Counted from the stretch's first letter, positions 1 through 7,732 are shown. The stretch is 11,616 nucleotides of DNA from CAZLNV01 sp964561095 (GCA_964561095.1 CAZLNV010000026.1:1-11616); one strand, 5' to 3'. Made by a program: numbers and translations. The notes: generated from the sequence alone by a model not told the origin.

Positions 1-591
1 CACTACTTCCAGTACTATCATAAACGCATTTAAACTTTCCCCTATATTTATTGCTCCTGAAAACGTTGCTCCTTGATTGCTATTTTGATTACTATTTGTT
101 TCTTTGAATTCTATTTTTATTTGATATACTTGGGTTACTCCCACTCCTATTGTTATTCCTTCTTCTAATCCGGGATTATCTTTATCTATTGGCATTTCCT
201 CCAGCCCACTACAAGTTTTATACTCATATTGATTCTCTTCTCCATAGTTCTTATAACTTCTACATGTATAACTTATTACTAGTTCATCATTTACAAATGT
301 GTCCACTACTCCTATTAATCCAATTGCATAACTTACTGGTACAGAACCAATATTTTCTACTTTTACTTCTTTTTCTATATATGCTCCCGGATATGCGCTT
401 GTTATTGTGACTTCCGGTCCATCTATATATTTTAATTTTAATGATGCAGTTGTTACTATTATATCTTTTGCATCTTCATTACCTACAACAATTATATTAA
501 AATAAGCATAGGTTACACCTAATACTGACACCACAAACAATGATATTGCTATTAATATTAATATTAAATTTTCTTTTTTGTTTATTTTCAT
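1..591 (-). CDS. Exported TasA/camelysin-like protein with SipW-type signal peptide, C-terminus cut by window edge
   Basis: Reading from the ATG at 591, 197 codons are open to the window edge with no stop, so this is the N-terminal part of a longer gene. Residues 1-7 are Lys/Asn-rich, 9-27 are a hydrophobic segment, and it ends in G-V-T-Y-A-Y-F (25-31), which resembles the GGTYAYF/GGTWAAF region that the special signal peptidase SipW recognises in TasA and camelysin. After it come a TasA-like strand (ASLKLKY, 49-55), a proline-glycine turn (68-69) and an E-N-x-G-S segment (79-83) matching the TasA order PGD...ENNGS. Two Cys (110, 127) could form a disulfide. A short Asn/Gln repeat (NSNQNSNQ, 166-173) precedes another beta-rich stretch. 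Secretion and a role as a surface or matrix protein are inferred from the signal type; no SipW gene is in the window. A weak AGGGT ribosome binding site lies at 596-600. Confidence 0.75.
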   Translation of the reverse strand, partial: MKINKKENLILILIAISLFVVSVLGVTYAYFNIIVVGNEDAKDIIVTTASLKLKYIDGPEVTITSAYPGAYIEKEVKVENIGSVPVSYAIGLIGVVDTFVNDELVISYTCRSYKNYGEENQYEYKTCSGLEEMPIDKDNPGLEEGITIGVGVTQVYQIKIEFKETNSNQNSNQGATFSGAINIGESLNAFMIVLEVV

Positions 592-617
592 ATTTACCCT
601 ATTATTATAATATAAAT

Positions 618-646
618 AATATATCACATCAAAACCACTTTGTAAA
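618..646 (-). promoter_or_regulatory. Promoter of the exported TasA-like gene
   Basis: On the minus strand, -35 TTTACA (641-646) and -10 TATATT (618-623) are separated by exactly 17 bases, and the -10 is preceded by TGA, an extended -10 element. Both hexamers differ from the sigma-A consensus at one position. Transcription would begin near 611, about 20 bases before the ATG. The promoter starts only 11 bases past the polC stop codon, and I see no terminator hairpin between the two genes, so some readthrough from polC is possible. Confidence 0.65.
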
Positions 647-657
647 TTTTTAATTAT

Positions 658-3600
658 TTAAAAATTGAACAATGACATTTGAGAACTTTCTGGTAATTCT
701 TCAAGTATTCCCATGACTTTCATTTTATCAATTAATGTTGACGAAACTTTCCCTCTGTTTTGAAGATCCTCTATGCTTATAAAAGGTCTTTTCTCTCTTT
801 CACTTACTATAGTTTTTGCAACTGTATCCCCCAATCCGTCAATTGTTGAAAAAGGTGGATACAAATTATTGTCATCTTTTAATTTAAAATCCGTTGCTCC
901 ACTTTTATTTAAATTTATAGGCATGAAATTAATTTTACGAGCAGTTGCTTCTAAAGCTATTTTTAAAGTTTCTAGTATTGATAATTCTTTATTAGTAGCA
1001 TTATATCCTTTACCAGATATTTCTGATATTTTTTCTTTTATTTTATTATATCCGCCAATCATTGCATCAATATCATAATCAGTTATTTTAGCGGTAAATT
1101 GGGATGCATAATACATGGCTGGTTTGTGTACCTTAAACCAAGCTATTCTAAAAGCACTAATTACATATGCCGCAGCATGTGCTTTAGGGAACATATATTT
1201 AATTTTTTCGCATGAACCTATATACCATCCTTCGATTCCTGCATCTCTCATAGTTTGTTTATGCATATTCCATGTTTCAGGATCTTGACTTGGTTTACCT
1301 TTACGAACAAATTCCATTATTTTAAAAGCTTTTATAGGTTCTAATCCTTTATTCATTAAATATACCATTATATCATCACGACAACCAATAACTTCTTTAA
1401 ATGGCACTACATTGTTCTTTATGAGTTCTTGCGCATTACCAAGCCATACATCAGTACCATGAGACAAACCTGATATTTTAACAAGTTCTGAAAATGTTGT
1501 TGGTTTTGTATCAGTAAGCATTCCTATTGTGAATGGTGTACCAAATTCTGGAACACCTAAGGTACCTGTTTCACACATTATTTGTTCTTTTGTAACTCCT
1601 AATGCTTTAGGGGATAAAAATATAGACATTGTTTCTTTATCATCAAATGGGATTTTTGTCACATCGAGACCAGATAATTCTTGTAAATATTTTAATTGCG
1701 TTGGATCGGAGTGACCTAAAATATCTAATTTTAATACATCTTCTTCAATAGAATGATAATCAAAGTGAGTAGTTTTCCATAAAGATTCAGGGTCATCAGC
1801 TGGGTACTGATATGGAGTAAAGTCAAATACATCCATATACTTTGGTATTACCACTATTCCTCCAGGATGCTGTCCTGTTGTTCGTTTGATTCCTGTTACC
1901 CCAATTGCTAAACGTTCAATTTCCGCTTTTCTTTTTAGAATTCCTTTATCTTCACAATAACCTTTCACAAATCCAAAAGCAGTTTTATCAGCGACAGTAC
2001 CAATGGTACCAGCCCTATAAACATTATCTTTGCCAAACAATACTTTTGTATATTCATGCGCACTTGATTGATTTAAATCTGAAAAGTTTAAGTCAATATC
2101 AGGCACTTTATCTGCATTAAATCCAAGAAAGGTTGCAAATGGCATATCTTGACCATCTTTATATAATTTTTCTCCGCATATTGGACATTCCTTATCTGGC
2201 AAGTCAAATCCACTAGCATATTTTTTAGATAGTGGCTCATTAACGCTATCATTAAATTCACTATACTGGCAATGTAGGCATCTATAATGTGCCGGTAATG
2301 GATTAACCTCTGTAATACCCATTAAAGTTGCTACAAAGCTTGAACCTACTGAGCCTCTAGAACCCACCAAAAAGCCTTCGTCATTCGAATGTTTAACAAG
2401 TTTTTGTGCTATTAAATAAATAACATCAAAGCCGCCTCCAATGATACCACCCATTTTTTTCTTTATTATTTTGTTTTTTTCTTCTTCTATTATATTTTCT
2501 TCAAAAGTAGTATTGCTTGCAATAGCTTGCTTTACAGCGTCCATTCCTTTATTAATTGTTTGATGTAAAAGTTTAAAATCTTTAAAACAAGATATAATGT
2601 TATCTCCATATAATTCTTTAGCTATTCTTTCTTCAATATTAGAAGGTAAAGGATTCCCATACCAGCTAGTTGCTTTTTCATAAACCAAATTAGTAACAGT
2701 TTCAATTGAATTATCAATTTTAGGTGAAAATGGTACTCCACCAGTTTCAATTATTACCTCAATAATTTCACACATATCTAATATTTTATTTGGATTCCTT
2801 ATAACAATTTTTTCTCTTTCTTCAGTAGTTAAAAACTCAAATTCCTTCATCATCTCGTCAGTTGTTCTAAAATGCATTGAGGGAATATTTTTAATATTAT
2901 GTCGCGCTAAAGGATGAAACCCACCACCAGGAATTTTTTGATTTACAATAATTTCTCTAGTAATTTTATCTTCTTCATTTAAGTGATGTACATCTCCTGA
3001 AGCAACAAGTAATTTCCCGGCCTCATTAGTTACTTTAATTATCTTTTTTATATGTTCAATTAACTCTGCAGAATTAGCAAATTCACCAGATTCAACTAAA
3101 TGGCTGTAGCAAGAAATTGGTTGTATTTCCACATAGTCATAAAAATTTAATATATTTGTTAGTTCTTCTTCACCTTTACTTCTTGCTTCTATAAAGACTT
3201 CACTTTCATAACAACTGCTTCCTATTAAAAGCCCTTCTCTGTTATTCTCTATTTCACTTCTTAATATTCTTGGGGTTTTATAAAGATATTTAGTATTTGC
3301 ATATGATATGATTTTAAATAAATTTTTTAACCCTACTTTATTAGTGGCCAAAATATTTACATGGTAACTTCTTCCATATTTGTGTATTTCATTTTTCGGA
3401 ACTAAATTATTTAATTCACTTATTAATTCATAACCTTGATTTTTTAATTTATGTAGCATTTTATTAAATACTAGGGCTGTTCCTTCAGCATCATAATCAG
3501 CTCTATGGTGAGATTCTTCATCCCAAGCAACATCATACCTTTTAACGAGTGCAGACAAAGAATGTTTTCCATAAGAATTATCTAATGTTCTAGATAATTC

Positions 3601-5133
3601 CAAAGTATCAATTACAGTATTTTTAAATTCACCTAAATTATATTTGTTATAGTACTTTTCTAAAAAACTCAGATCGAACTTTGCGTTGTGTGCAACCATA
3701 GGAGAATCTCCAAACCATTTTGCAAATTTTTTGATTACATTTTCTTCATCATCTTTGCCTTTTAAGATACTATCAGTTATACCAGTTATTTCAGTTATTT
3801 TTGTATTTAATTTATGCCCTGGATCTATTAACTCATTAAATCTATCTATTACTTCACCATTTTGAATTTTAACCGCACCAATTTCAATGATAGTATCCCC
3901 ACCACCTGCATTAAGTCCGGTTGTTTCAAAATCGAAAACAACATAAGCAGTATCAAGTAATGGAAGGTCCTTACTTCTTAAAACAATGTTTATTGAGTCA
4001 TCAATAAGTAATAATTCTGTCCCATATATTGCCTTAAATGGTTCTTCCCCCTCTTTTAAACTAGAATTAATTTTTTTAACAGTTTTATAAACTTCTGGAA
4101 ATGCTTGACAACCATTGTGATCAGTAATTGCTATACCTCTGTGTCCCCATTTATATGCTTGCTTTACTAATTTAGATGGTTCAACACATCCATCCATTGC
4201 GCTCATCCAAGTGTGTGTCTGTAACTCAACTCTTTTAGTTGGATAATTGTCAATTCTTTCCATATTTTTAACATCTAAAAATTCTATGTTTCTTATATTA
4301 AGAACTAATTCATTAGTGTAACTATCATTTGATACATAACCACTAAATTTATACCAATTATTTAAAACAATATTTTCTTTAATAGTTTTTATATCTACTA
4401 AATTTTTTAAAAACATTTTTGCATATATACTATCAGTCTTATCGCTGATTTTAAAGGTTACTAAAGTAAATTTATTTTGTATATTTTTAATATCAATATT
4501 AAATACATATGCATCTATTACTATATTAGCTTCTTCACTAAATATATTTGAAATTTTAGTACTATCACCTTTTATTGGAGAACCAAATATTAATTTTGGT
4601 TTAACTATTTTTATTTCTTGCGTTGACTCATTTGAAATCATTTCTTTTAAGTTTTTTCTTTCTTCTTCATTAATAAAAGTAACCAAATCTACATCTTTAA
4701 ACCCCATATTATTTAAAAATAAAACAATTTTTTTCTTTAAACTCTTTATTTTTTTATCTTCAGCAATGTTTAATACATCTATTGAAATAATATTATTTTC
4801 TATTTTAATCTTATTATCTTTCATGCTTTCAAGCATAGGACAAGCCCTTACCAATATATCAAAATAATATTTATAATAGTCTAACAATAAATTTTTATCA
4901 TCTTCAAATGAAAAAACAAAATGTACTTTTTTTACATCATCTATACTTTTACTGCATTCATATAATTGCTCAAAAACCGAAACATTTATTAAATCTATTA
5001 AATAAAGATATATAGTCCATTCTTTTTTTTCTTTATCAACAACTACTTTTTTAACTCTAGAACCCTTAAAATATGGATAATATTTTTTATCTAAATTAAT
5101 AACACTAAAAAATCTTAACAATTTATCATCCAT
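658..5133 (-). CDS. polC: DNA polymerase III PolC-type alpha subunit with built-in 3'-5' exonuclease
   Basis: The replicative polymerase of low-GC Gram-positives, 1491 residues (Bacillus PolC is about 1440). Order: N-terminal domain (1 to about 190), OB fold (about 203-295), PHP domain (from about 300) split by a DEDDh exonuclease (about 396-560), second PHP half (to about 735), polymerase core, tandem helix-hairpin-helix (about 1425-1480). Exonuclease residues: D401/E403 (VFDFETTG), H482-N483 to D487, and H543/D548. A zinc site is formed by C952, C955, C983 and C986. The palm Asp residues are D1012 and D1014 (PDIDLNFS) plus D1137 (LKLDILG). The C-terminus has QMSLF (1485-1489), a beta-clamp binding motif like the QLSLF of Bacillus PolC. 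The first His of the PHP HxH motif is Gln (Q305). The start is supported by GTGAGGT 9 bases upstream. Transcribed from its own promoter, separate from the peptide cassette. Confidence 0.98.
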   Translation of the reverse strand: MDDKLLRFFSVINLDKKYYPYFKGSRVKKVVVDKEKKEWTIYLYLIDLINVSVFEQLYECSKSIDDVKKVHFVFSFEDDKNLLLDYYKYYFDILVRACPMLESMKDNKIKIENNIISIDVLNIAEDKKIKSLKKKIVLFLNNMGFKDVDLVTFINEEERKNLKEMISNESTQEIKIVKPKLIFGSPIKGDSTKISNIFSEEANIVIDAYVFNIDIKNIQNKFTLVTFKISDKTDSIYAKMFLKNLVDIKTIKENIVLNNWYKFSGYVSNDSYTNELVLNIRNIEFLDVKNMERIDNYPTKRVELQTHTWMSAMDGCVEPSKLVKQAYKWGHRGIAITDHNGCQAFPEVYKTVKKINSSLKEGEEPFKAIYGTELLLIDDSINIVLRSKDLPLLDTAYVVFDFETTGLNAGGGDTIIEIGAVKIQNGEVIDRFNELIDPGHKLNTKITEITGITDSILKGKDDEENVIKKFAKWFGDSPMVAHNAKFDLSFLEKYYNKYNLGEFKNTVIDTLELSRTLDNSYGKHSLSALVKRYDVAWDEESHHRADYDAEGTALVFNKMLHKLKNQGYELISELNNLVPKNEIHKYGRSYHVNILATNKVGLKNLFKIISYANTKYLYKTPRILRSEIENNREGLLIGSSCYESEVFIEARSKGEEELTNILNFYDYVEIQPISCYSHLVESGEFANSAELIEHIKKIIKVTNEAGKLLVASGDVHHLNEEDKITREIIVNQKIPGGGFHPLARHNIKNIPSMHFRTTDEMMKEFEFLTTEEREKIVIRNPNKILDMCEIIEVIIETGGVPFSPKIDNSIETVTNLVYEKATSWYGNPLPSNIEERIAKELYGDNIISCFKDFKLLHQTINKGMDAVKQAIASNTTFEENIIEEEKNKIIKKKMGGIIGGGFDVIYLIAQKLVKHSNDEGFLVGSRGSVGSSFVATLMGITEVNPLPAHYRCLHCQYSEFNDSVNEPLSKKYASGFDLPDKECPICGEKLYKDGQDMPFATFLGFNADKVPDIDLNFSDLNQSSAHEYTKVLFGKDNVYRAGTIGTVADKTAFGFVKGYCEDKGILKRKAEIERLAIGVTGIKRTTGQHPGGIVVIPKYMDVFDFTPYQYPADDPESLWKTTHFDYHSIEEDVLKLDILGHSDPTQLKYLQELSGLDVTKIPFDDKETMSIFLSPKALGVTKEQIMCETGTLGVPEFGTPFTIGMLTDTKPTTFSELVKISGLSHGTDVWLGNAQELIKNNVVPFKEVIGCRDDIMVYLMNKGLEPIKAFKIMEFVRKGKPSQDPETWNMHKQTMRDAGIEGWYIGSCEKIKYMFPKAHAAAYVISAFRIAWFKVHKPAMYYASQFTAKITDYDIDAMIGGYNKIKEKISEISGKGYNATNKELSILETLKIALEATARKINFMPINLNKSGATDFKLKDDNNLYPPFSTIDGLGDTVAKTIVSEREKRPFISIEDLQNRGKVSSTLIDKMKVMGILEELPESSQMSLFNF

Positions 5134-5154
5134 TGCTTATTACCTCACTACATA

Positions 5155-5183
5155 ATTATACCTTTAATTTTTTTTTCTAACAA
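5155..5183 (-). promoter_or_regulatory. polC promoter
   Basis: A perfect -10 TATAAT (5155-5160) and a -35 TTGTTA (5178-5183, four of six consensus bases) are separated by 17 bases. The predicted start, near 5148, leaves a leader of only about 15 bases, so the GTGAGGT ribosome binding site sits almost at the 5' end of the mRNA. The site lies just past the terminator of the upstream peptide cassette, so polC looks independently transcribed. Confidence 0.65.
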
Positions 5184-5202
5184 CTTTACATTTTATTTAC
5201 TC

Positions 5203-5231
5203 AAACAAAAAGTGAAGATATTCTTCACTTT
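5203..5231 (-). terminator. Intrinsic terminator of the peptide export cassette
   Basis: Read on the minus strand, AAAGTGAAGA pairs perfectly with TCTTCACTTT (10 bp, 3-base loop ATA) and is followed by TTGTTT, giving the T-rich tail TTTTTGTTT. The 5' arm overlaps the TAA stop of the last peptide gene (5230-5232), so the cassette ends as tightly as possible. It separates the cassette from polC. Confidence 0.8.
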
Positions 5232-5391
5232 ATACAGGACAAGTTTTTTTTGCTAATCCTCTTCTAATTGCCGAACCAAGTGCTCTTCCAACTTCTAAAA
5301 CTAAATTAAATGCCTTAACCGCTGAATTTATTAATGTCCCGGATATTGAAGCACCTGCATTAATAAGTAATAATTCTTCTCTTACTAGCAT
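5230..5391 (-). CDS. Bacteriocin-like peptide precursor with double-glycine-type leader (53 aa)
   Basis: A 53-residue peptide. The leader MLVREELLLINAGA has the spacing of C39-cleaved leaders: counting back from Gly13 as -1, Leu is at -12, Glu at -8, Leu at -7 and Ile at -4. The leader is shared in register with the neighbouring 45-residue peptide, while the mature parts differ. The predicted mature part (about 40 residues) is amphipathic and cationic, with a GRALG (GxxxG) motif at 36-40, a basic end (RR, KK) and a lone Cys51, third from the C-terminus. The ATG is 2 bases past the TGA of the preceding gene, with only a weak AAGTGA upstream, so translational coupling is likely. Codons are less AT-rich than in the transporter (about 33% G+C by hand count). 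I do not recognise the mature sequence. An antibacterial role as half of a two-peptide bacteriocin is inferred from leader, size, charge and context; a signalling peptide is the alternative. Confidence 0.82.
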   Translation of the reverse strand: MLVREELLLINAGASISGTLINSAVKAFNLVLEVGRALGSAIRRGLAKKTCPV

Positions 5392-5393
5392 AA

Positions 5394-5531
5394 TCACTTA
5401 TTACATTTTAATGGTCTTAAATAACCATCAATCGCGCCAATAAAAAATACAATGCCTGCTATAATTAACGCAGCAACCTTAACAGAAATCGCACCAGCTT
5501 TAATATTAAATAAGTCGTCATTTTCTAACAT
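5394..5531 (-). CDS. Bacteriocin-like hydrophobic peptide precursor with double-glycine-type leader (45 aa)
   Basis: A 45-residue peptide whose ATG lies inside the last codons of the transporter gene (7-base overlap, ATGTTAG). The leader MLENDDLFNIKAGA matches the other peptide's leader at M1, L2, two acidic residues (5-6), L7, I10, A12, G13 and A14. The predicted mature part (about 32 residues) is strongly hydrophobic (about 17-33, enough to cross a membrane), contains GAIDG (GxxxG, 32-36), and ends in a basic tail with a lone Cys43, third from the C-terminus. It uses three GCG Ala codons, unusual beside its AT-rich neighbours. The stop is TGA; reading TGA as Trp would add only three residues. 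A strong ribosome binding site precedes it. I propose it is the partner of the 53-residue peptide. An immunity or membrane-helper peptide is possible, but the shared leader argues that both are substrates of the same exporter. Confidence 0.8.
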   Translation of the reverse strand: MLENDDLFNIKAGAISVKVAALIIAGIVFFIGAIDGYLRPLKCNK

Positions 5532-7594
5532 GTTTCACTCCCTTCTTTCAAAAAACAATATTTATTTTTAAAGAAATCAATTATTTCTTTTTTATGAGAA
5601 ATATAAATAATAGTGTTTTTTTCAAATTTTTTAAATATTCCTTTTAATATTTCTATTTCTTCATTAATTCCTACCTCACTTAAAACTTCATCAAGTATTA
5701 TTATGTTACTTATTTTTAATAATCCTCTTGCTAAAATGACTTTTTGTCTTTCTCCTCCGCTTAGATTAAAACCATTTTCTTCTATTAAAAAATTATTTCT
5801 TAATAATTTACTTTCAATTATTTTATCAACTTTACATATTTTAATAATTTCATTATAAAATTTATCAACTATATTTCTATTTAAAATTATATTATTTTTT
5901 ATGGTATCAGTTAATAATATTTCGTTTTGAGATATGTAGGTAATAGAATTTCTCATTACTTCATTATCAACGTCTTTAATATTAACATCATTAATATTAA
6001 TATTTCCTTTATATTCATCAATATATTTTAATAGTATTTTAGCTAATGTAGATTTTCCACTTCCACTTTTGCCATATATCAAATATTTACTGCTTTTTTT
6101 AATATTTATATTGATGTTTTTAAAAGTATTATCAAAGTTATTATATGAATATGTTAAATTCTGTATTTTTATATCACCATCAATCATCTTTTTGTTCATA
6201 TTATTTGAGTTCTCCTTTTCTATTAATAATAGATCATTTATTCTTTCATAAGAATTAAGAGCATACTCTATACTTGGTACTAAATTAAGCAGTTCCTTGA
6301 TTGGCCCTGTAAAGAACAATATTAGTGCCGTAAAAGCAACTAAATCTCCAATAGTCATTAACTTATTATTAACCATGTATAGTCCAACAGAAGCAATTAT
6401 AATCATTGATGATTCATTAATTATATTTTTTATCATTGCTTCGTTTGAAAATGATATCTCAAAATTTTTAATCTTATTTAAATAACTATTAAATCTTATT
6501 TTTAGTTTATAAATAACTTCATTAATTAAATTTAAATTTTTATATGTTTCATATCCATTAACTGCTTCAACAAATTCTTTTTTATATTCACTATCTTTAA
6601 TTTGAATTTCTAAAATTTTATTTTTAAATTTTTTCGAATAAATTAGCACCACTAAACTATATATAAATATAGTTATTACACTAAAATAAAATAAAGTTTT
6701 ATTTATAACAATTAATACCACTATACTTCCTATTAACAAAAAAATATTCGCAAATATGTTCAAAATTACTGTGGAAATTAATTCTTTAAAATTATCAAGA
6801 TCATCAATTCTGCTCAATATTTCACCAGTAGGTTTATTTTTGAAATAGCAATAAGGGAGATTCATTGTATGACTAATCGCATCATTTGTTATATTAGTAC
6901 TTGCAGTATTTCTTATATCTATTAAAATTTTTTCTCTAATATTATCAAATATGGATTTAAGGAATATTATTATTAAAAAACAAATTGTTACAGTAAGTAA
7001 TAGTTTTATAGAAAAATGTAAATATATATAGTCTATATAAATTTTTATATATAAATTTATAATAATGCTAAGTATTGTAATGATAAGTGATAATATAATT
7101 ATTTTAAAAATATATTTTTTATTCATTGTAATATTAAATATAATATCTTTAAATATCTTATCTTTTACTCTTAATTTAGGTATTGTTTTATTAGGATATA
7201 AAAAAATAAGAGTTTCTAAGTAAATAGTTTTAAAATATTCATGTGATACCTTTTTCATACCACATGATGGATCCATTATTTTAAAATATTTTTTTGTTAT
7301 CTCATAAATTACTACATAATGATACATATTATTTACTTTAGTGTGTGCAATAACTGGTTTCTCAATAAAGTTAGTCAAATCTTTAAAGGTTACTTTCATC
7401 CCATAACCATCAAATCCAATAGTTCTAAGACCATTAATTAAATTATAAGCATTGGTACCAAAATTATCCGTTTTAATTATAAAATTTAATTCTTCTTTAG
7501 AAATGTTGCCACCATAATACCTAATAATTGATAACACAGCAGCTGCCGCACAATCCCTATAACCATTTTGTTTTACGCTCAATTTGCTTTTCAT
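5525..7594 (-). CDS. Peptidase-containing (C39) ABC transporter: bacteriocin/peptide processing and export
   Basis: A 689-residue protein with the three-part layout of peptidase-containing ABC transporters (LagD/ComA/LcnC type), which cut double-glycine leaders inside the cell and export the mature peptide. Residues 1-130 are a C39 papain-like peptidase: oxyanion Gln9, catalytic Cys15 in RDCAAAAV, His92 in MYHYVV, Asp108 in IMDPS. About 160-435 is the membrane domain with six likely helices. The ATPase follows (from about 474): Walker A GKSGSGKST (508-516), Q-loop Gln556, signature LSGGERQ (611-617), Walker B IIILDE (Asp635, Glu636), switch His667. The D-loop is SEVG instead of SALD, losing its Asp. 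The protein is rich in Ile, Asn and Lys. The ribosome binding site is GGGAGGT, 4 bases before the ATG. Its last codons overlap the first peptide gene, and the two peptides downstream are the obvious cargo. No HlyD-type accessory gene is present. Confidence 0.93.
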   Translation of the reverse strand: MKSKLSVKQNGYRDCAAAAVLSIIRYYGGNISKEELNFIIKTDNFGTNAYNLINGLRTIGFDGYGMKVTFKDLTNFIEKPVIAHTKVNNMYHYVVIYEITKKYFKIMDPSCGMKKVSHEYFKTIYLETLIFLYPNKTIPKLRVKDKIFKDIIFNITMNKKYIFKIIILSLIITILSIIINLYIKIYIDYIYLHFSIKLLLTVTICFLIIIFLKSIFDNIREKILIDIRNTASTNITNDAISHTMNLPYCYFKNKPTGEILSRIDDLDNFKELISTVILNIFANIFLLIGSIVVLIVINKTLFYFSVITIFIYSLVVLIYSKKFKNKILEIQIKDSEYKKEFVEAVNGYETYKNLNLINEVIYKLKIRFNSYLNKIKNFEISFSNEAMIKNIINESSMIIIASVGLYMVNNKLMTIGDLVAFTALILFFTGPIKELLNLVPSIEYALNSYERINDLLLIEKENSNNMNKKMIDGDIKIQNLTYSYNNFDNTFKNININIKKSSKYLIYGKSGSGKSTLAKILLKYIDEYKGNININDVNIKDVDNEVMRNSITYISQNEILLTDTIKNNIILNRNIVDKFYNEIIKICKVDKIIESKLLRNNFLIEENGFNLSGGERQKVILARGLLKISNIIILDEVLSEVGINEEIEILKGIFKKFEKNTIIYISHKKEIIDFFKNKYCFLKEGSETC
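5538..5545 (-). promoter_or_regulatory. Ribosome binding site of the 45-residue peptide
   Basis: GAAGGGAG on the minus strand lies 6 bases before the ATG at 5531, inside the 3' end of the transporter gene. It is much stronger than the site before the second peptide. This supports the short gene being translated and would let it be made in excess over the transporter from the same mRNA. Confidence 0.65.
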
Positions 7595-7658
7595 ATTACC
7601 TCCCTCTACTTAATATATACGACATTTTTTTTGAAAACACTTTTACTTTTTAAAACTT

Positions 7659-7688
7659 ATTATACATAGTTATTTTTAGTAATATAAA
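7659..7688 (-). promoter_or_regulatory. Possible promoter of the transporter-peptide cassette
   Basis: A perfect -10 TATAAT (7659-7664) has a weak -35 TTTATA (7683-7688) 18 bases upstream. It would give a leader of roughly 58 bases before the transporter ATG. A second -10-like TATATT (7612-7617) lies closer to the gene but lacks a convincing -35. The 181 bases between argS and the transporter are very AT-rich and hold no other gene. A weak -35 may mean an activator is needed, but I see no clear repeat-type binding site. Confidence 0.4.
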
Positions 7689-7732
7689 ATTATTTAAAAT
7701 TTAAATTTGTGATTTTTTAACTATGAATTTGC

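Noticed and set aside
150..410. Plus-strand open frame of 86 codons, Leu/Tyr-rich
   Set aside because: It is the antisense of the exported TasA-like gene, which has a signal peptide and a promoter. The frame has no ribosome binding site.
2160..2290. Two CxxC pairs inside polC as a separate zinc-finger insertion
   Set aside because: These four Cys are the normal zinc site of PolC polymerases.
5230..5531. Lanthipeptide or sactipeptide precursors
   Set aside because: Each peptide has only one Cys and no modification enzyme (LanM, LanB, radical SAM) is nearby, so an unmodified class II type fits better.
7620..7680. Possible direct repeats (AAGTTTT and AAGTGTTTT) as a LytTR-type regulator site before the transporter
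   Set aside because: Spacing and sequence do not fit the two-repeat consensus, and such runs are expected in DNA this AT-rich.
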